DNA of 64,000 bases from Portunus trituberculatus (taxonomy: Eukaryota > Arthropoda > Malacostraca > Decapoda > Portunidae): positions 19,304,436-19,368,435 of the forward strand of contig NC_059300.1 in NCBI RefSeq assembly GCF_017591435.1, read 5' to 3'. The notes below the pieces were generated by a model. That model had not been told where the DNA came from. It searched no databases and saw only the letters and a program-made list of their open reading frames with translations. Position 1 is the stretch's first letter. Each line of letters starts with the position of its first letter. The translations under genes were made by a program, and so were the position numbers. This document shows, one piece after another, positions 11,533 to 25,361 of the stretch.

Positions 11533-12858
11533 TAGGGCCTTGAGGAACTAGTGGAAATGAGAGTGGAATTAAAAACTGCTCTGAAAGAGAAAGATTGGTT
11601 CAAAAGAGTTGAGATTAGTGATGACGAGAGTAATAGTGTGGGGCACCGAAGAGACTTTGAGGGTTTTGAGATGCCTCCATTCACTGGATTAATGGAAGGC
11701 CTTTTTGGGCAGTGAGAAAATATAGATGTTTAAACTCCAGATGGAAATAGAGAAAGAGAGAATAAGGGCTGATAAGGAGGTTAGGTTAAAGCAGGCTGAG
11801 TTAGGGTGTGGCAGAAGAAAGGGTGGTGATGGAGAGAAGGAAGTAAAATATGTGCCTGAGTTCACTGAGGGGGAAAAGGAGAATTTCTTCCTCCAGTTTG
11901 AGAAAACTGCAAAACTTAGGAAATGGTATGTTAATGATTGGGCATTGTTAGTCCAAACCAAGTTTAAGGGAAAGGCCAGGGAAGCTTATGTGAATTTGGA
12001 TGATGAGGAAGTTGGTGATTATGAGACCATCAAGAAGGCTGTGCTTTGCTCCACCCTGTTAAGCCCAAATGTGTATAGAGAAAAATTCTGAGGTGTGAAA
12101 AAGCATTCCAGGCTCACATACTTAGAAATGGCACGAGACTGCGGACTGAAGTTTGACCAGTGGATGAAAGCCAAAAACATCGAGACGGTAGAGGAGATGA
12201 GGGACGTGATATTGATGGAACACTTTCTGGACCAAATATCTCCTGTTATAAAATATGAGTTAATCTCTCATGGTGTAAAAGATATTATGGAGGCTGGCCG
12301 TAGGACAGACAACTACTGTGAGGCCAACGGGGTAAAACTAGATGAGCAACAAGGATGGAGAAAACCCTATTTCAACAAGGGAAATAACAACAATAATCAT
12401 AACCACAAATATAAACCCAACTTTCAAACAAACTTCAAACCTTATTATAAATCCAGCCCTCCAAAAGTTAACTTCTATAATAGTAACCAAACAACACCCA
12501 ATTATAACCAGAGACCTGTGGCTCCTAAAAGCTGGCAAGGTAATGCTCCAAGTTACCAGAAAGGTGGAAAATTTAACCATGTAAAGCCTGTTAAATGTTT
12601 GGGCTGTGGAATGAAAGGCCATGGGTTGTGGCAGTGTAAGAAATCCAACCATAAACAAGTGGCAGCAGTAGCAGCAAAAAGGGATCCGGTTGGAATACTT
12701 AGAGAAATGTTCCCACAGCCACCAGAGATCAATGAGGATTTTAAGGACAATGTGATAGAGGGTGTGGCCAAGACAGTGGGTGGTGTTGAGAAGAAAATAA
12801 AAATACTGAGAGACACTGGAGCTAATCACTTTCTCACTAAAAGCGGAGATTATTTTTT

Positions 12859-13010
12859 CTGATGTACAGGAAGTGATAGAAAAGATCAATATGATCAGCA
12901 AACTCAACATAAACATGGATGAGCTGTATGATGAGTTGACAGTTATTAATGCAGCAGTGGGAAGACAAAGGAAAGAAAGTGACTGGAAGATTAAAGACTC
13001 TTCCAGACAT
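12859..13010 (+). pseudogene. hAT transposase, 5' fragment
   Basis: The reading SDVQEVIEKINMISKLNINM and DELYDELTVINAAV is typical of the region before the dimerisation domain of ZBED5-like hAT transposases. It breaks off at ACATGT (13010), where a minus-strand LINE is inserted. The matching C-terminal part resumes at 16985. The N-terminal BED finger and catalytic part are absent, lost where the sequence joins Gypsy 2. Confidence 0.65.
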
Positions 13011-13079
13011 GTATTTACCTATTTGTGTATTACAGGGCCCGAGCTAAGCTCTCTGTGACCTGTCTCCTTGTCCATTCCT

Positions 13080-16000
13080 GTCATATCTCTCTTTCATCTG
13101 ATTGACACACACCTCGTCAACGACATCACTACTCAGTTTATTCCACTTATCAACTGTATTTTCTCACGTCATTTAGACAGATGTCCTTTATTAGCTTTTT
13201 TCCATGTCCTCGGAGATGATTACTTGTGGTCACCTTTATCAACTCTCTATCCAGTATGTCAATCTTGTTCACCAATTTATACATAGTTATCATGTCTCCT
13301 CTTGTTCTTCTCTCTTCTAATGTGGTCAGCCCCAGCTTCCTCAGTCTTTCCTCATAGTCTAACTCCCTGAGTCCTGGTACCATCCTTGTTGCCAGCCTCT
13401 GTACCCTTTCCACCTTCTTCACATTTTTCTTCATATGCGGTGACCAGACACATGCTGCATATTCTAACTGGGGTCTTATTAAGGTATATAATATCTTCTT
13501 CATCATTCCTTCATCTAGGTAGTGGAATGCAAGGCCAATATTTTGAAGTATGTTGTATGTTTTCCAAAAAATCTTGTTAATGTGTTTCTCCGGTGACAAG
13601 GTGTTTTGCACGGTTACTCCTAAGTCTTTCTCCTCATTGGTCTCTTTAATTTTCTCATCACCCAGCCTGTAATCCCTGTTTGGTCTGTATCTACTTCTTC
13701 CCATTTTCATAACATGGGTCTTGTTTATATTAAATTCCATCTGCCACTCCTTACTCCACTCATATCAAGATCTTCCTGTAACTTGTTGCAATCTTCCACA
13801 TTCTTTACTCTCCTCATAATTTTAGTATCGTCCGCAAACATGTTCATGTAACTGTCAATTCCTACTAGCATATCATTAACATAAATAAAAACATGATGGG
13901 ACCCAGCAATGACCCTTGTGGAACTCCACCAGTTACCTTCTTCCACTCGGACTTCCTTCCTCGCACCACTGTTCTCATTTCTCTTCCCATTAAGTAATTT
14001 TCCATCCATTTTGCTAGTTTATCATTTACTCCTCCAATCATCTTTAGTTTCCACATCAGTCTATTGTGTGGTACTTTATCAAAGGCCTTTCTCAAGTCCA
14101 GGTAGATAGCATCCACCCATCCCTCTCTATGTTGTAGTATGTCAGTCACTCTTGAATAAAAACATAATAAATTGGATACACACGATCTTCCTTTTCTGAA
14201 ACCAAACTGCCTTTCACTCAGAATGTTTTCGCTTTCTAGATACTCACTCCACTTAGCTTTAATTACTTCTTCACATACCTTGCACAATATACTAGTCAAC
14301 GATACTGGTCTATAATTTAGCGGTTCCATTCTACTACCATTCTTATATATAGGCACAATGTCAGCTCTTTTCCACTCTTTCGGGACTAATCCTGTTCATA
14401 TGGAGGTTTCCACAATATCAAATACGGGGTTCAACAATTGATCCTTACATTCATTTAGCAACCTCTCAGATATGCTATCAGGCCCCATTGATTTATTAAT
14501 ATCCAGATTGCTTATAATTTTCCTTACATCTTCCTTCGTAAGTCTTTCTCCTCATTGGTCTCTTTAATTTTCTCATCACCCAGCCTGTAATCCCTGTTTG
14601 GTCTGTATCTACTTCTTCCCATTTTCATAACATGGGTCTTGTTTATATTAAATTCCATCTGCCACTCCTTACTCCACTCATATCAAGATCTTCCTGTAAC
14701 TTGTTGCAATCTTCCACATTCTTTACTCTCCTCATAATTTTAGTATCGTCCGCAAACATGTTCATGTAACTGTCAATTCCTACTAGCATATCATTAACAT
14801 AAATAAAAAACATGATGGGACCCAGCACTGACCCTTGTGGAACTCCACCAGTTACCTTCTTCCACTCGGACTTCCTTCCTCGCACCACTGTTCTCATTTC
14901 TCTTCCCATTAAGTAATTTTCCATCCATTTTGCTAGTTTATCATTTACTCCTCCAATCATCTTTAGTTTCCACATCAGTCTATTGTGTGGTACTTTATCA
15001 AAGGCCTTTCTCAAGTCCAGGTAGATAGCATCCACCCATCCCTCTCTATGTTGTAGTATGTCAGTCACTCTTGAATAAAAACATAATAAATTGGATACAC
15101 ACGATCTTCCTTTTCTGAAACCAAACTGCCTTTCACTCAGAATGTTTTCACTTTCTAGATACTCACTCCACTTAGCTTTAATTACTTCTTCACATACCTT
15201 GCACAATATACTAGTCAACGATACTGGTCTATAATTTAGCGGTTCCATTCTACTACCATTCTTATATATAGGCACAATGTCAGCTCTTTTCCACTCTTTC
15301 GGGACTAATCCTGTTCATATGGAGGTTTCCACAATATCAAATACGGGGTTCAACAATTGATCCTTACATTCATTTAGCAACCTCTCAGATATGCTATCAG
15401 GCCCCATTGATTTATTAATATCCAGATTGCTTATAATTTTCCTTACATCTTCCTTCGTAACCATGATGTCCTGCATTTACTTTATTTCCGTAGGCCTTCC
15501 TCCCATAAAATGCTCCTCCTTTGTAAACACTTTGCAAAAGTTGTCGTTCAAAATTTCAGCTATATCTCCAGCATCTTCATATACTTCTTCCCCGTTTTTT
15601 ACCTTTTCTATTGCCTCCCTTTTATTTAATTTTCCATTTATGAATTTGTAAAACATTTTTCGGTCACTATCACAGTTTTCCACCACCCTCTGTTCATATT
15701 CCTTCTGTGCTGTTCTTCAACATATCTATTCCTTGCTGTTTTGTAGACTTCCCTTGATAATACATCACTGTTTTTCTTAAGTTTCTTCCATGCCTTTTCT
15801 TTGTTCTTTTTGCTTCTTCACAATTTCTATTAAACCACTGTTTATTATTTAAAGTCCTCTTTCTGTGATATGGCACAAACTTTTTTACAGCAGAGTTATA
15901 CAAATCCATAAATTTATCATATTTCAATTGCATATCCCTTTCCTGGTATACCACGGACCAGTCAATTTCATTAAAGAACTCCCTTATATGGTTATAATTT

Positions 16001-16255
16001 GCCCTAGTATAAATTAATTTTTCCTCCCTGCATTCCACAATCTTATTCGTGCTTAATTCCGTATCCAGCTCAAAGCTTAGGACATCATGATCGCTTTTCC
16101 CCAAGGAACATTCATATTCAATTTCCTCTTTCAGAGATGCCCCTGGTAAATACCAAATCCAACCTTGCTGCAACATCTTGTCCCCTGCACCTTGTTGGTG
16201 ATCTCACCCACTGTGTCATCAAGTTATTTGTTGCTACCTTTAACAATTCTTCTGC
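13080..16255 (-). pseudogene. LINE family 2 ORF2 remnant
   Basis: From right to left it contains the endonuclease C-terminus (GKSDHDVLSFELDTELS with Asp-His, about 16110), a linker (RKRTLNNKQWFNRNCEEAK), and the reverse transcriptase: NYRPVSLTSILCK, RQFGFRKGRSC, AIYLDLRKAFDKVPH, VPQGSVLGPIMF and NMFADDTKIMR. The reverse transcriptase block from the fingers to the palm occurs twice because of the tandem duplication. The thumb and C-terminus read RPQLEYAACVWSPHMKKN and RRTRGDMITMYKLVNK (13150-13740). The endonuclease N-terminus is deleted. Confidence 0.88.
13621..15457 (-). repeat. 918-bp tandem segmental duplication inside LINE ORF2
   Basis: Copy 1 is 13621-14538 and copy 2 is 14539-15457. 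Both start TAAGTCTTTCTCCTCATTGG and end ACATCTTCCTTCG. I saw only about three differences: CAATGACC versus CACTGACC, TTCGCTTTC versus TTCACTTTC, and one extra A in a homopolymer. The unit spans reverse transcriptase fingers and palm. The sister copy at 51-55 kb lacks it. Confidence 0.95.
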
Positions 16256-16718
16256 CCACAGCAATATCTTTCACCACATACTCATTTTCCTTTAGTGCCT
16301 TTACCATTTCCCTCTGCGTAATCCCTTTATTTTCCTCTTCCTGCTTTTTTACTATCTCCCTAAACGACCTTTGTACCTCCTGATGTTCATGGTTCACTTC
16401 TTTCATCCTGGTATCAATTAGATTAAGGCATTCCTCCTTTTTCAAGTCCCCTTCGGATATTTTTATCTTCATTTTCATGAGTTTAGCCTTCATCTCTTCA
16501 CATTGTTTCCTTAGTTGTTGGTTTTCTTTCTCCATCTCTACTTTTTCCTTCAATAGCTCTTTATTCGCTAACGTTAATAAATAGATCTCTTTTTTGAATG
16601 AATCATTCTCAGCTAGAACTTTATCCAGTTTTTCTTCTATGGACAAAATGTTTAGGAAGTTACTTTCCAGTGCCTGGATTCTTGCATCCATATCTAGTTT
16701 CTCTAGTCCTTTTGGCAT
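16224..16718 (-). pseudogene. LINE family 2 ORF1, truncated coiled-coil protein
   Basis: The protein starts MPKGLEKLDMDARIQALESN and is almost wholly charged and helical (KELLKEKVEMEKENQQLRKQ), a strong coiled coil, then ITQREMVKALKENEYVVKDI. In the sister copy this is followed by an RRM-like domain; here the deletion fuses it to a non-homologous tail (VGRRIVKGSNK) that comes from the endonuclease region in another frame. Such ORF1 proteins trimerise and bind the element RNA. Confidence 0.75.
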
Positions 16719-16940
16719 AGTAATAAAACCTTCAAAGTCTCTAGCTTATCTAGATGCCATTTTTGTTATCGTCAGCTGATTACGGCCAAAACAATCACCG
16801 CCCACACTCTCCTCTCAGGGATCACTCTCCATATCCCTCACTTTCAACGCTAAGCGACAGTAGGACATTAACAGGACACTAACTTTGAGTTACCCAGGCC
16901 CTGTAACACCATAGGTATTATCCTTCTTCCCGTCTGCAGC

Positions 16941-17595
16941 CGGAGACGAGTCATCCTTTCTCAGTGATGGCGACGGTGACCTCCCCAACATGTTATCTGT
17001 CATGTCTTATGTCTTGAGTGTACCATCTTCAAGTGGATATGTGGAAAGAATATTTTCAATCATGCAGAATAAGTGGAGTGAAACGAGGAACAGGTGCTCC
17101 GTAGAACTACTCAAAAGTGAACTGATGGTTACTCTAAATTTTGAAGAGAGATGTGATGAATTTTTTACAAATATTAGGGATGATAAAAATCTTGCTGCAG
17201 CAAGAAGCAACAAGAAGTACACTTGGAAAATGTATAAGTAATGGCTATATTTATGATCCATTCATATTCCAGGTAGCTACTGTTTTCTCCAAATGAGTTT
17301 TCTTTTTTTTTTCTTTAATTAAGGGAAATATATTTTTCAGTGTCTCATTCTTTAGAATTTATACAGACACATGTAGTTTAAAATATATATATTACTGATA
17401 ACTTGACTGATGAACGTATTTTTTGCGATATATCCTCACATTTAGTCAAGATATCCTTGAATTCCTCCTGATACAGGGTACTTATGGAAGAGCTTATCTT
17501 CAAGCCTTGTCAATATGATTGACTTTCTACCCGCCATCACTGTTGCAACCTCAGCTAATGCGTTCCGTATTTTTAGGAGGTGGAGTTGGCAACCC
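16941..17595 (+). pseudogene. hAT transposase C-terminus and 3' end
   Basis: From about 16990 the sequence encodes LSVPSSSGYVERIFSIMQ and WSETRNRCSVELLKSEL, the conserved hAT C-terminal dimerisation domain, ending KYTWKMYK at 17241. The element probably ends at about 17593 with GGAGTTGGCAACCCTA, whose reverse complement TAGGGTTGCCAACTCC looks like a hAT terminal inverted repeat. The other end is lost. The coding part matches the 5' fragment at 12859-13010. Confidence 0.75.
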
Positions 17596-18340
17596 TACTC
17601 ACGCCCTAGACAGTACGTGGCCAGGAGTCAAGTAGGGAGGTGTGTCATTTAGCTCTCAAATTTTTGCCTGACAGGTATAAGTTCATGAGAATTAGAATGA
17701 GAAACATCAAGAAGAGAAGACAACTAGAAACAAACAAACAAATGTATTGTTAGGAGACAGCTAGACTTTCAATTCTGGCCTCCCCTTTCCCCTCTGTCAT
17801 TCGTGTTATCTCCCCCTCCAAGACCCTGCCTCACCCCATGGCTCACTGCCAAGCTTCTCCACCATCTCTCTATATCATAAGACTGTTATGATCTTTTCAA
17901 ACACTTTTTTTTCTTACTGCCTTCATCATCACAACTTTACATGACATAGCTCTCACAATAACACCATTACAAAAGATTATGTTGAGACAGAGGTAGAAAG
18001 CTATACCAGACAAGCAATAAATACTTCACTATCATTATCTCACTTCAACACACTAATGACTCAGATAGTGTCCAATTCAGCAGTGAAACACCAGATTGCC
18101 ATGAAGCTGCTGATGGCACCTTCTCAACCCTCACATTTTCTAGAGAAGCAGGTATCTGATATGTTATCATTTTACCATGCTCCAGGAAGTCATTATTGTA
18201 CTGTATACACATTCATTTAATGTGCTTTCATTCATTGTTTTCTTACCCATTTGGGTCATGTACATGCTTTTTCTCAATTTATAAGGGGTTGGGAGAGGAA
18301 ATTCCGCGTATCTGGATATTTTGCGTATCTGCCAGAGCCT
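17596..18340. other. Region without a recognised gene
   Basis: I see only short open frames and AT-rich sequence here. No splice-flanked exon or transposon motif was recognised. Confidence 0.4.
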
Positions 18341-18372
18341 TGGCTGCTATAATCCGGATACATGGGCGATTA

Positions 18373-18375
<3 letters not shown>

Positions 18376-18459
<84 letters not shown>
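18376..18459. repeat. TA dinucleotide array
   Basis: It is an uninterrupted TA run, bordered on the left by GCGATTACTG and on the right by CAGTACTCATC, both of which look like transposon ends. Confidence 0.97.
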
Positions 18460-19538
<1,079 letters not shown>

Positions 19539-21089
19539 TGTTACGTAGACGCCATGGCTGCCGTTAACTGCTACAGCTCACTAGAGTGTTATTCTGGCAA
19601 AATCGCCAACTTTGTTACGGTCAGTACAGTGGGGATTATAAAACACTCCACAGAGTCCCCACTACTATAACTCACAGCCGCTGTAACCCTCAGGTTCTTT
19701 CAAGGTCGCCAACAGTGTATAATTTCCCCCACTGTAAGGGAATCTCCTCAACAACTCCTTCTCCTCCTGTACCCAACCAAGTAGAATTTATAAATGGTAG
19801 ATGCTATGTGTAACAGGGCGAGGCCTTAATACCCCCTAGAGAAACCACCCACAAGGACAATTACACCCACTTCTCTATGAAGTATTAATACCTCTCCGCA
19901 CGCCTTGTCCACAGACGGTGATGAATCACAGACTGTGACAACATGCGCAGTATATATATTACTATGCTATCCTATTACGACAAGTGCTTCCTGACACCCC
20001 TAGCCTACACTACTAAAATATATGATGTGTACAGCACATCCGATGATGTACACACAAGACCAGACACCACCTACGGGTGACAACAGCTATACACGGAGTC
20101 CAGATACTCGTCACAGACAAGTCTGGCGGACGACAACTACGCACCACTGGCCAGCATGAAGCCTCTCAGCATTCAATAGTGTGCATGGCTACTACCACTA
20201 CAATACAGTATACTACTGATACTATACAAAAGATGGTGGGGGCACAGCCGACCACCAAACCCCACTGGTGACTACAACCACCAACAGCAAAAACAGGACG
20301 AAACAATAACACGTCCCTCCGCGTCGCCACACCCGAGTGGACGAACGCACAACAGGAAATGTAGCTCCCAACCGGCTACACTTTCCTCAGGACAACAAGC
20401 CCGTTGTCCTACACAGCCACAGTCTACTGAGTAACAAGCCAGCTACTCAAGGGAAAGCACAACTCCCAGACCGGCGACCAGTGAGCACCTAGAGAAGTCC
20501 AGCAACATGAATCTTGATTGTGCCAGAGCCACAAGTGTCCGCGTCCACCTCAGCTGAAGACTACCCTGGTACTATAAACAGTATACTGTTGATATTACAC
20601 AACAGATGGTGGGGGCACACAGCCGCCCACCAAACCACACTGGTGACCATGGCCACCAACAACGACAAACAGGACGAGATAAAGCGTGTCTCTCCTCCAC
20701 GCCGCCACCCCCACGAGTGGACGAACGCATGAGAAATGCAGCCCCAACCGGCCACACTTTCTCAGAACAACAAGCCCGTTGTTCTACACAGCCATGGTCT
20801 ACCGAGTAACAAGCCAGCTACTCAAGGGAGGGCACAACTCCCAGACCGATGACTAATGAGTACTTCTAAAGCACAGTCCAGCCACACGTGTCTCTTCCTG
20901 TGCCGAGATCGTACGTGTTAACTCCGCTGAAGACTGGCTGGTACTGAGGCGATCGCCAGACAACGAGAAACAGGGAGAGGGAGGCGGTTTGTCTGCTCAA
21001 CAGAACAGCCCAAGGGGCCCGCTTTGGGGTGGCCATATGCTACGCATATAATATAATTAAATAAACGGGAAATAATGCGGTGCCCCTCA

Positions 21090-21093
<4 letters not shown>
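19539..21093. other. Unidentified block, possibly LTR-like
   Basis: The block starts TGTTACGTAGACGCC directly after a TA array. It contains a tandem pair (20206-20950) and ends with AATAAACGGGAAATAATGCG then GTGCCCC, which loosely resembles the end of the Gypsy LTR and primer site at 540-615. No protein is recognised; the open frames are low-complexity. An LTR or satellite-derived origin is only a guess. Confidence 0.35.
20206..20950 (+). repeat. Divergent 373-bp tandem duplication
   Basis: Units 20206-20578 and 20579-20950 share CAGTATACT, GATGGTGGGGGCACA, CGAGTGGACGAACGCA, ACAACAAGCCCGTTGT and GTAACAAGCCAGCTACTCAA in the same order. A further partial copy may precede them. Confidence 0.85.

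Positions 21094-21160
<67 letters not shown>
21094..21160. repeat. TA dinucleotide array
   Basis: It is an uninterrupted TA run ending at the CAGTAAGTCC end of a Tigger-derived element. Confidence 0.97.
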
Positions 21161-21163
<3 letters not shown>

Positions 21164-22574
21164 TAAGTCCTTGTTATACAGTACATATGCGTTCCTGAAA
21201 ACCTTACCGCAAATCAAAATTACTGTATACCGAACCCATTATAACACGTAATAATAGGGAATGCATTCCAGCACATCAAAAGTCACCCCTACAAAAATCA
21301 AAATACATGAAAATAGTCATATAAAAAAAAAGGTAAAGTACTGCACAAAAGAAATAAACAGAAAATTTCACTTGCCATGTATTCTATCAGATGATGTCCC
21401 TCCTGAGGCTAAGGGACAGTCATCTGCACTGTTGGAAGCAGATGTGGAAGGGCCAGCTGTAGCTGGGTCGGCACGTTTCACTGGTTTGAAGAAAGAGGAT
21501 ATGGAGGAAGGGCAAGCTGTAGAACTGTCAGCAGCGGATGTGGAAGGGCCAGCTGTAGCAGGGTCAGCAGGTGTGACAGGGACTGACTGGCTTGAAGAAA
21601 GAGTAGATGAAGGATTGTTCGGTTTTCTTCTTTTTCTATCATAGATTTCTTGATCAATCTTGACACTTTTCTCTATGTCATGAGCCACCTTTTTTTTTTT
21701 GCTACTCCTGGCAGGATTTGGGTCACTTTCCTTCAGGGTTTCCAAAGCTTTTTCGATACTAACGAGACATTCTCTATGAGTTTTGATGTCCAGGCCACAC
21801 ACAGGTTCTTCTTCCTTGTCTCCCTCTTTTTCTGCCTCCTGTGATGCCTTGTCTAGCTCTATAAGTTCATCATTTGAGAGAGGTTCAACATGGCTTTCCA
21901 AAATATATTGAACATCATCATCATCATCTTCATCAAAACCAACCCTATCGCATAGATTTATCATGTAATTTCTGATCGTACTGATGTCGTCTTCACCAAA
22001 GCCTGGGAAGTCATGCGCCCATTCTGGCCATATTTTATTCCACACCAAGTTCATGGTAGATGTCTTCACTTCATCCCAAGATGACTTGATGTTATCTAAG
22101 GCGTGCTTGAAGTAATACGACATCACCATTCTCTGATGGTGGGCTTGCTAGGCCCATCTGTGGCCTTTACCAGTTGCTGCATGGTTTGCCGCTGGCAGTA
22201 GGCTTTAAATGTTTGCCATAATTATTATGAATATATTTGTGCTTACAATCGACACTTTAATATTCCATTTATTCATGAAATTAGTAATGCATGGAAGTAA
22301 TGTGTAATGCAGTAAAAAAAAAAAAGGGGGTAGGGGAAGAGAAAACAGACTCCAAAGGTGGTCAAATTAAAGTCAGTACTGGGAGTGGCAGGGAAATGTG
22401 GCATGGACGACGTCATCACCCCTGCTTCCCTGCGCTGGGCCCTCTCGGATGACATGAGTGGATACTGTATCTGTGAATTTTTCTTACCGTATATAGAATT
22501 GAGGGTAGTAATTTCTAAATACCATAACTGTGAATTTACCGGATAAAAAACTACCGTATAACGAGGACTTACCG
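21161..22574 (-). mobile_element. Tigger-derived element T1, internally deleted
   Basis: The termini are inverted: CAGTAAGTCCTTGTTATACA at the left and TACCGTATAACGAGGACTTA then CCG at the right. TA lies on both sides. At 1.4 kb it is shorter than an autonomous Tigger. It encodes only the C-terminal part of a transposase on the minus strand. A sister copy with the same structure is at 34421-35783. Confidence 0.88.
21368..22210 (-). pseudogene. Tigger transposase C-terminal fragment
   Basis: The minus strand reads CQRQTMQQLVKATDGPSKPT (about 22200), a stop after the following tryptophan, then ALDNIKSSWDEVKTSTMNLV and WNKIWPEWAHDFPGFGEDD. This matches the segment after the DDE domain of TIGD1-like transposases. 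It continues through an acidic stretch and a Ser/Pro-rich tail (DPATAGPSTSAADS, repeated) to 21368. The HTH and DDE domains are missing. Confidence 0.78.
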
Positions 22575-22584
22575 TATATATATA

Positions 22585-23506
22585 CAGGCAACCCCCCTTA
22601 ACAAAGGGGTTACGTTCCTAAAAATCCCTTGTTAAGCAAAACTTCGTTAAGCGAACTGATTATAACAAGTTTAACCCGTGCCTTGAACTTCCATTGAGAG
22701 TAAACAAAGCGACAGTGCATCGTAGTACAGTAATAGGTTTAATGAAAGTAAAAATTATGAAGTTAAATATTTAGGCAGTTTAATTTAAGACTAAGTCATT
22801 ATAATGTACACTAATGTATGTATGTACGTAACCTTATAATGTTGATAATCTTAAATTTATGAAGGGAGGGAGAGTGAAATGGGAAAGACATTAACAGGCA
22901 ACCGGTAGAATGTCAACAAAAGAGCACATCATTGTATCACACACAAAACTTATGTACCACATTTCCACAAGGCATTTCCACATTTTATCCATTGTAGTCA
23001 CGAGTTCAGGTGGTTCTTTTAGCTTGCAAGGAAAATATGGTCTCACCAGCCTTCTTAATAGAGTCTGCTGACTTGAAAATAGTAGAGACAGTAGATGGAG
23101 TCAAGATGGTGGCGAGCAATGCTATTAGTTTTCTCACCTCTCGTGTCTGTGAATAATATCCAGCTTCACTTCAAGAGTAAGAGACTTCCTGGTCTTCTTA
23201 GCAACGCTAGGCAACATTGTAGGTGTTTTGGTGGTAAGTTGAGCAAGGGAAGACGAGCTGCTGCTGACACTGTTATGGTTTTGAACCGGGGCAGTGAGTG
23301 GTGCACATGTTGTCCACGGGAGGTGCTGGTGTATTCAAAAGCCTGTCAGCTTTCGTGATACGGAGGGCCTTTAAAACTTGAAAAAATTTACCTGGATAAA
23401 ACTTCGTGAAAGCAAGTTTGGTGTTCGTTAAATGAGCAGATGGTAGTAAAATGAAATCTTCATTGTAGCAAAATTTTGTTGTGTGAACCTTCGTTAAGCG
23501 GGGGTT

Positions 23507-23519
<13 letters not shown>
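22585..23519 (-). mobile_element. Tigger-derived element T2 (CAGGCAACCCC family)
   Basis: It begins CAGGCAACCCCCCTTAACAA and ends CGTTAAGCGGGGGTTG, with TA arrays on both sides. The element is the inverse-oriented relative of 49318-50537 (shared ends, plus AGTTTAACCC, GAGAGTAAACAAAGCGA). On the minus strand at about 23215-23098 it carries the same N-terminal HTH fragment of transposase. The catalytic domain is missing. Confidence 0.85.

Positions 23520-23583
<64 letters not shown>
23520..23583. repeat. TA dinucleotide array
   Basis: It is an uninterrupted TA run between two Tigger-derived elements. Confidence 0.97.
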
Positions 23584-25085
<1,502 letters not shown>

Positions 25086-25361
25086 TAAAGTATTTTCCAT
25101 TACTATATTTCCAACTCTTGTATCCTCAAGTCAAATTAAAATCTGCAAAACATTTCCCACTGAACAAGTTTGCATCTTACACACACTCATAACTTGTGCT
25201 ATTTGGTTTCACATCATTTGAGACCCAACACTACTTTTTATGAAGCTAAATCTGACTTATGCATCAATGCAAAATCAATGACTGTATTATGGAATATATA
25301 TGTGGAATATTTGTAATCTATCTATATGCTATTCTGGTATCCTGACTAAAAGAAAACTTAC

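Larger units (their letters stand above)
10636..12858 (+). mobile_element. 5' portion of a second Gypsy element (Gypsy 2)
   Basis: The fragment starts with the end of an apparent LTR (TGACA at 10652-10656), a primer binding site, a leader, gag, and the start of protease, then stops abruptly inside protease and joins hAT sequence. No reverse transcriptase, integrase or 3' LTR is present. Its gag is split by a TIR element (10904-11532). It is unrelated in sequence to the Gypsy element at 199-5085. Confidence 0.8.
10777..12858 (+). pseudogene. Gypsy 2 gag and protease start
   Basis: The start ATG at 10777 opens MASERVNDFMESGD and runs to the TIR insertion at 10904. Coding resumes at about 11539 (LVEMRVELKTALKEK). 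From 11726 a capsid-like helical region follows (TEGEKENFFLQFEKTA, WVQTK-like segment, ETIKKAVL), then a TGA stop at 12089-12091 with reading continuing in the same frame (HSRLTYLEMARDCGLKFDQW, VILMEHFLDQI). A long Asn/Lys/Tyr-rich linker precedes a zinc knuckle CLGCGMKGHGLWQC (about 12596) and the protease active site LRDTGANHFL (about 12808), which here keeps DTG. The capsid resembles the SCAN-like gag of some Gypsy lineages. That resemblance is inference. Confidence 0.82.
13011..16940 (-). mobile_element. CR1-like LINE (family 2) inserted in a hAT gene
   Basis: The element runs on the minus strand from a 5' leader near 16940 through ORF1 and ORF2 to a 3' end containing CAGGGCCC and the AAATAGGTAAAT tail at 13011-13022. 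It interrupts a hAT coding region; ACATGT occurs at both junctions (13005-13010 and about 16988-16993), though the right junction is not exact. Compared with the sister copy at 51066-55165 it has an internal deletion joining ORF1 to the middle of the endonuclease at about 16262, and a 918-bp tandem duplication. Confidence 0.85.

Noticed and set aside
20077..20809. Several short open frames in the 373-bp tandem block
   Set aside because: They have biased composition, do not persist between the two units in the same frame, and match no family I know.
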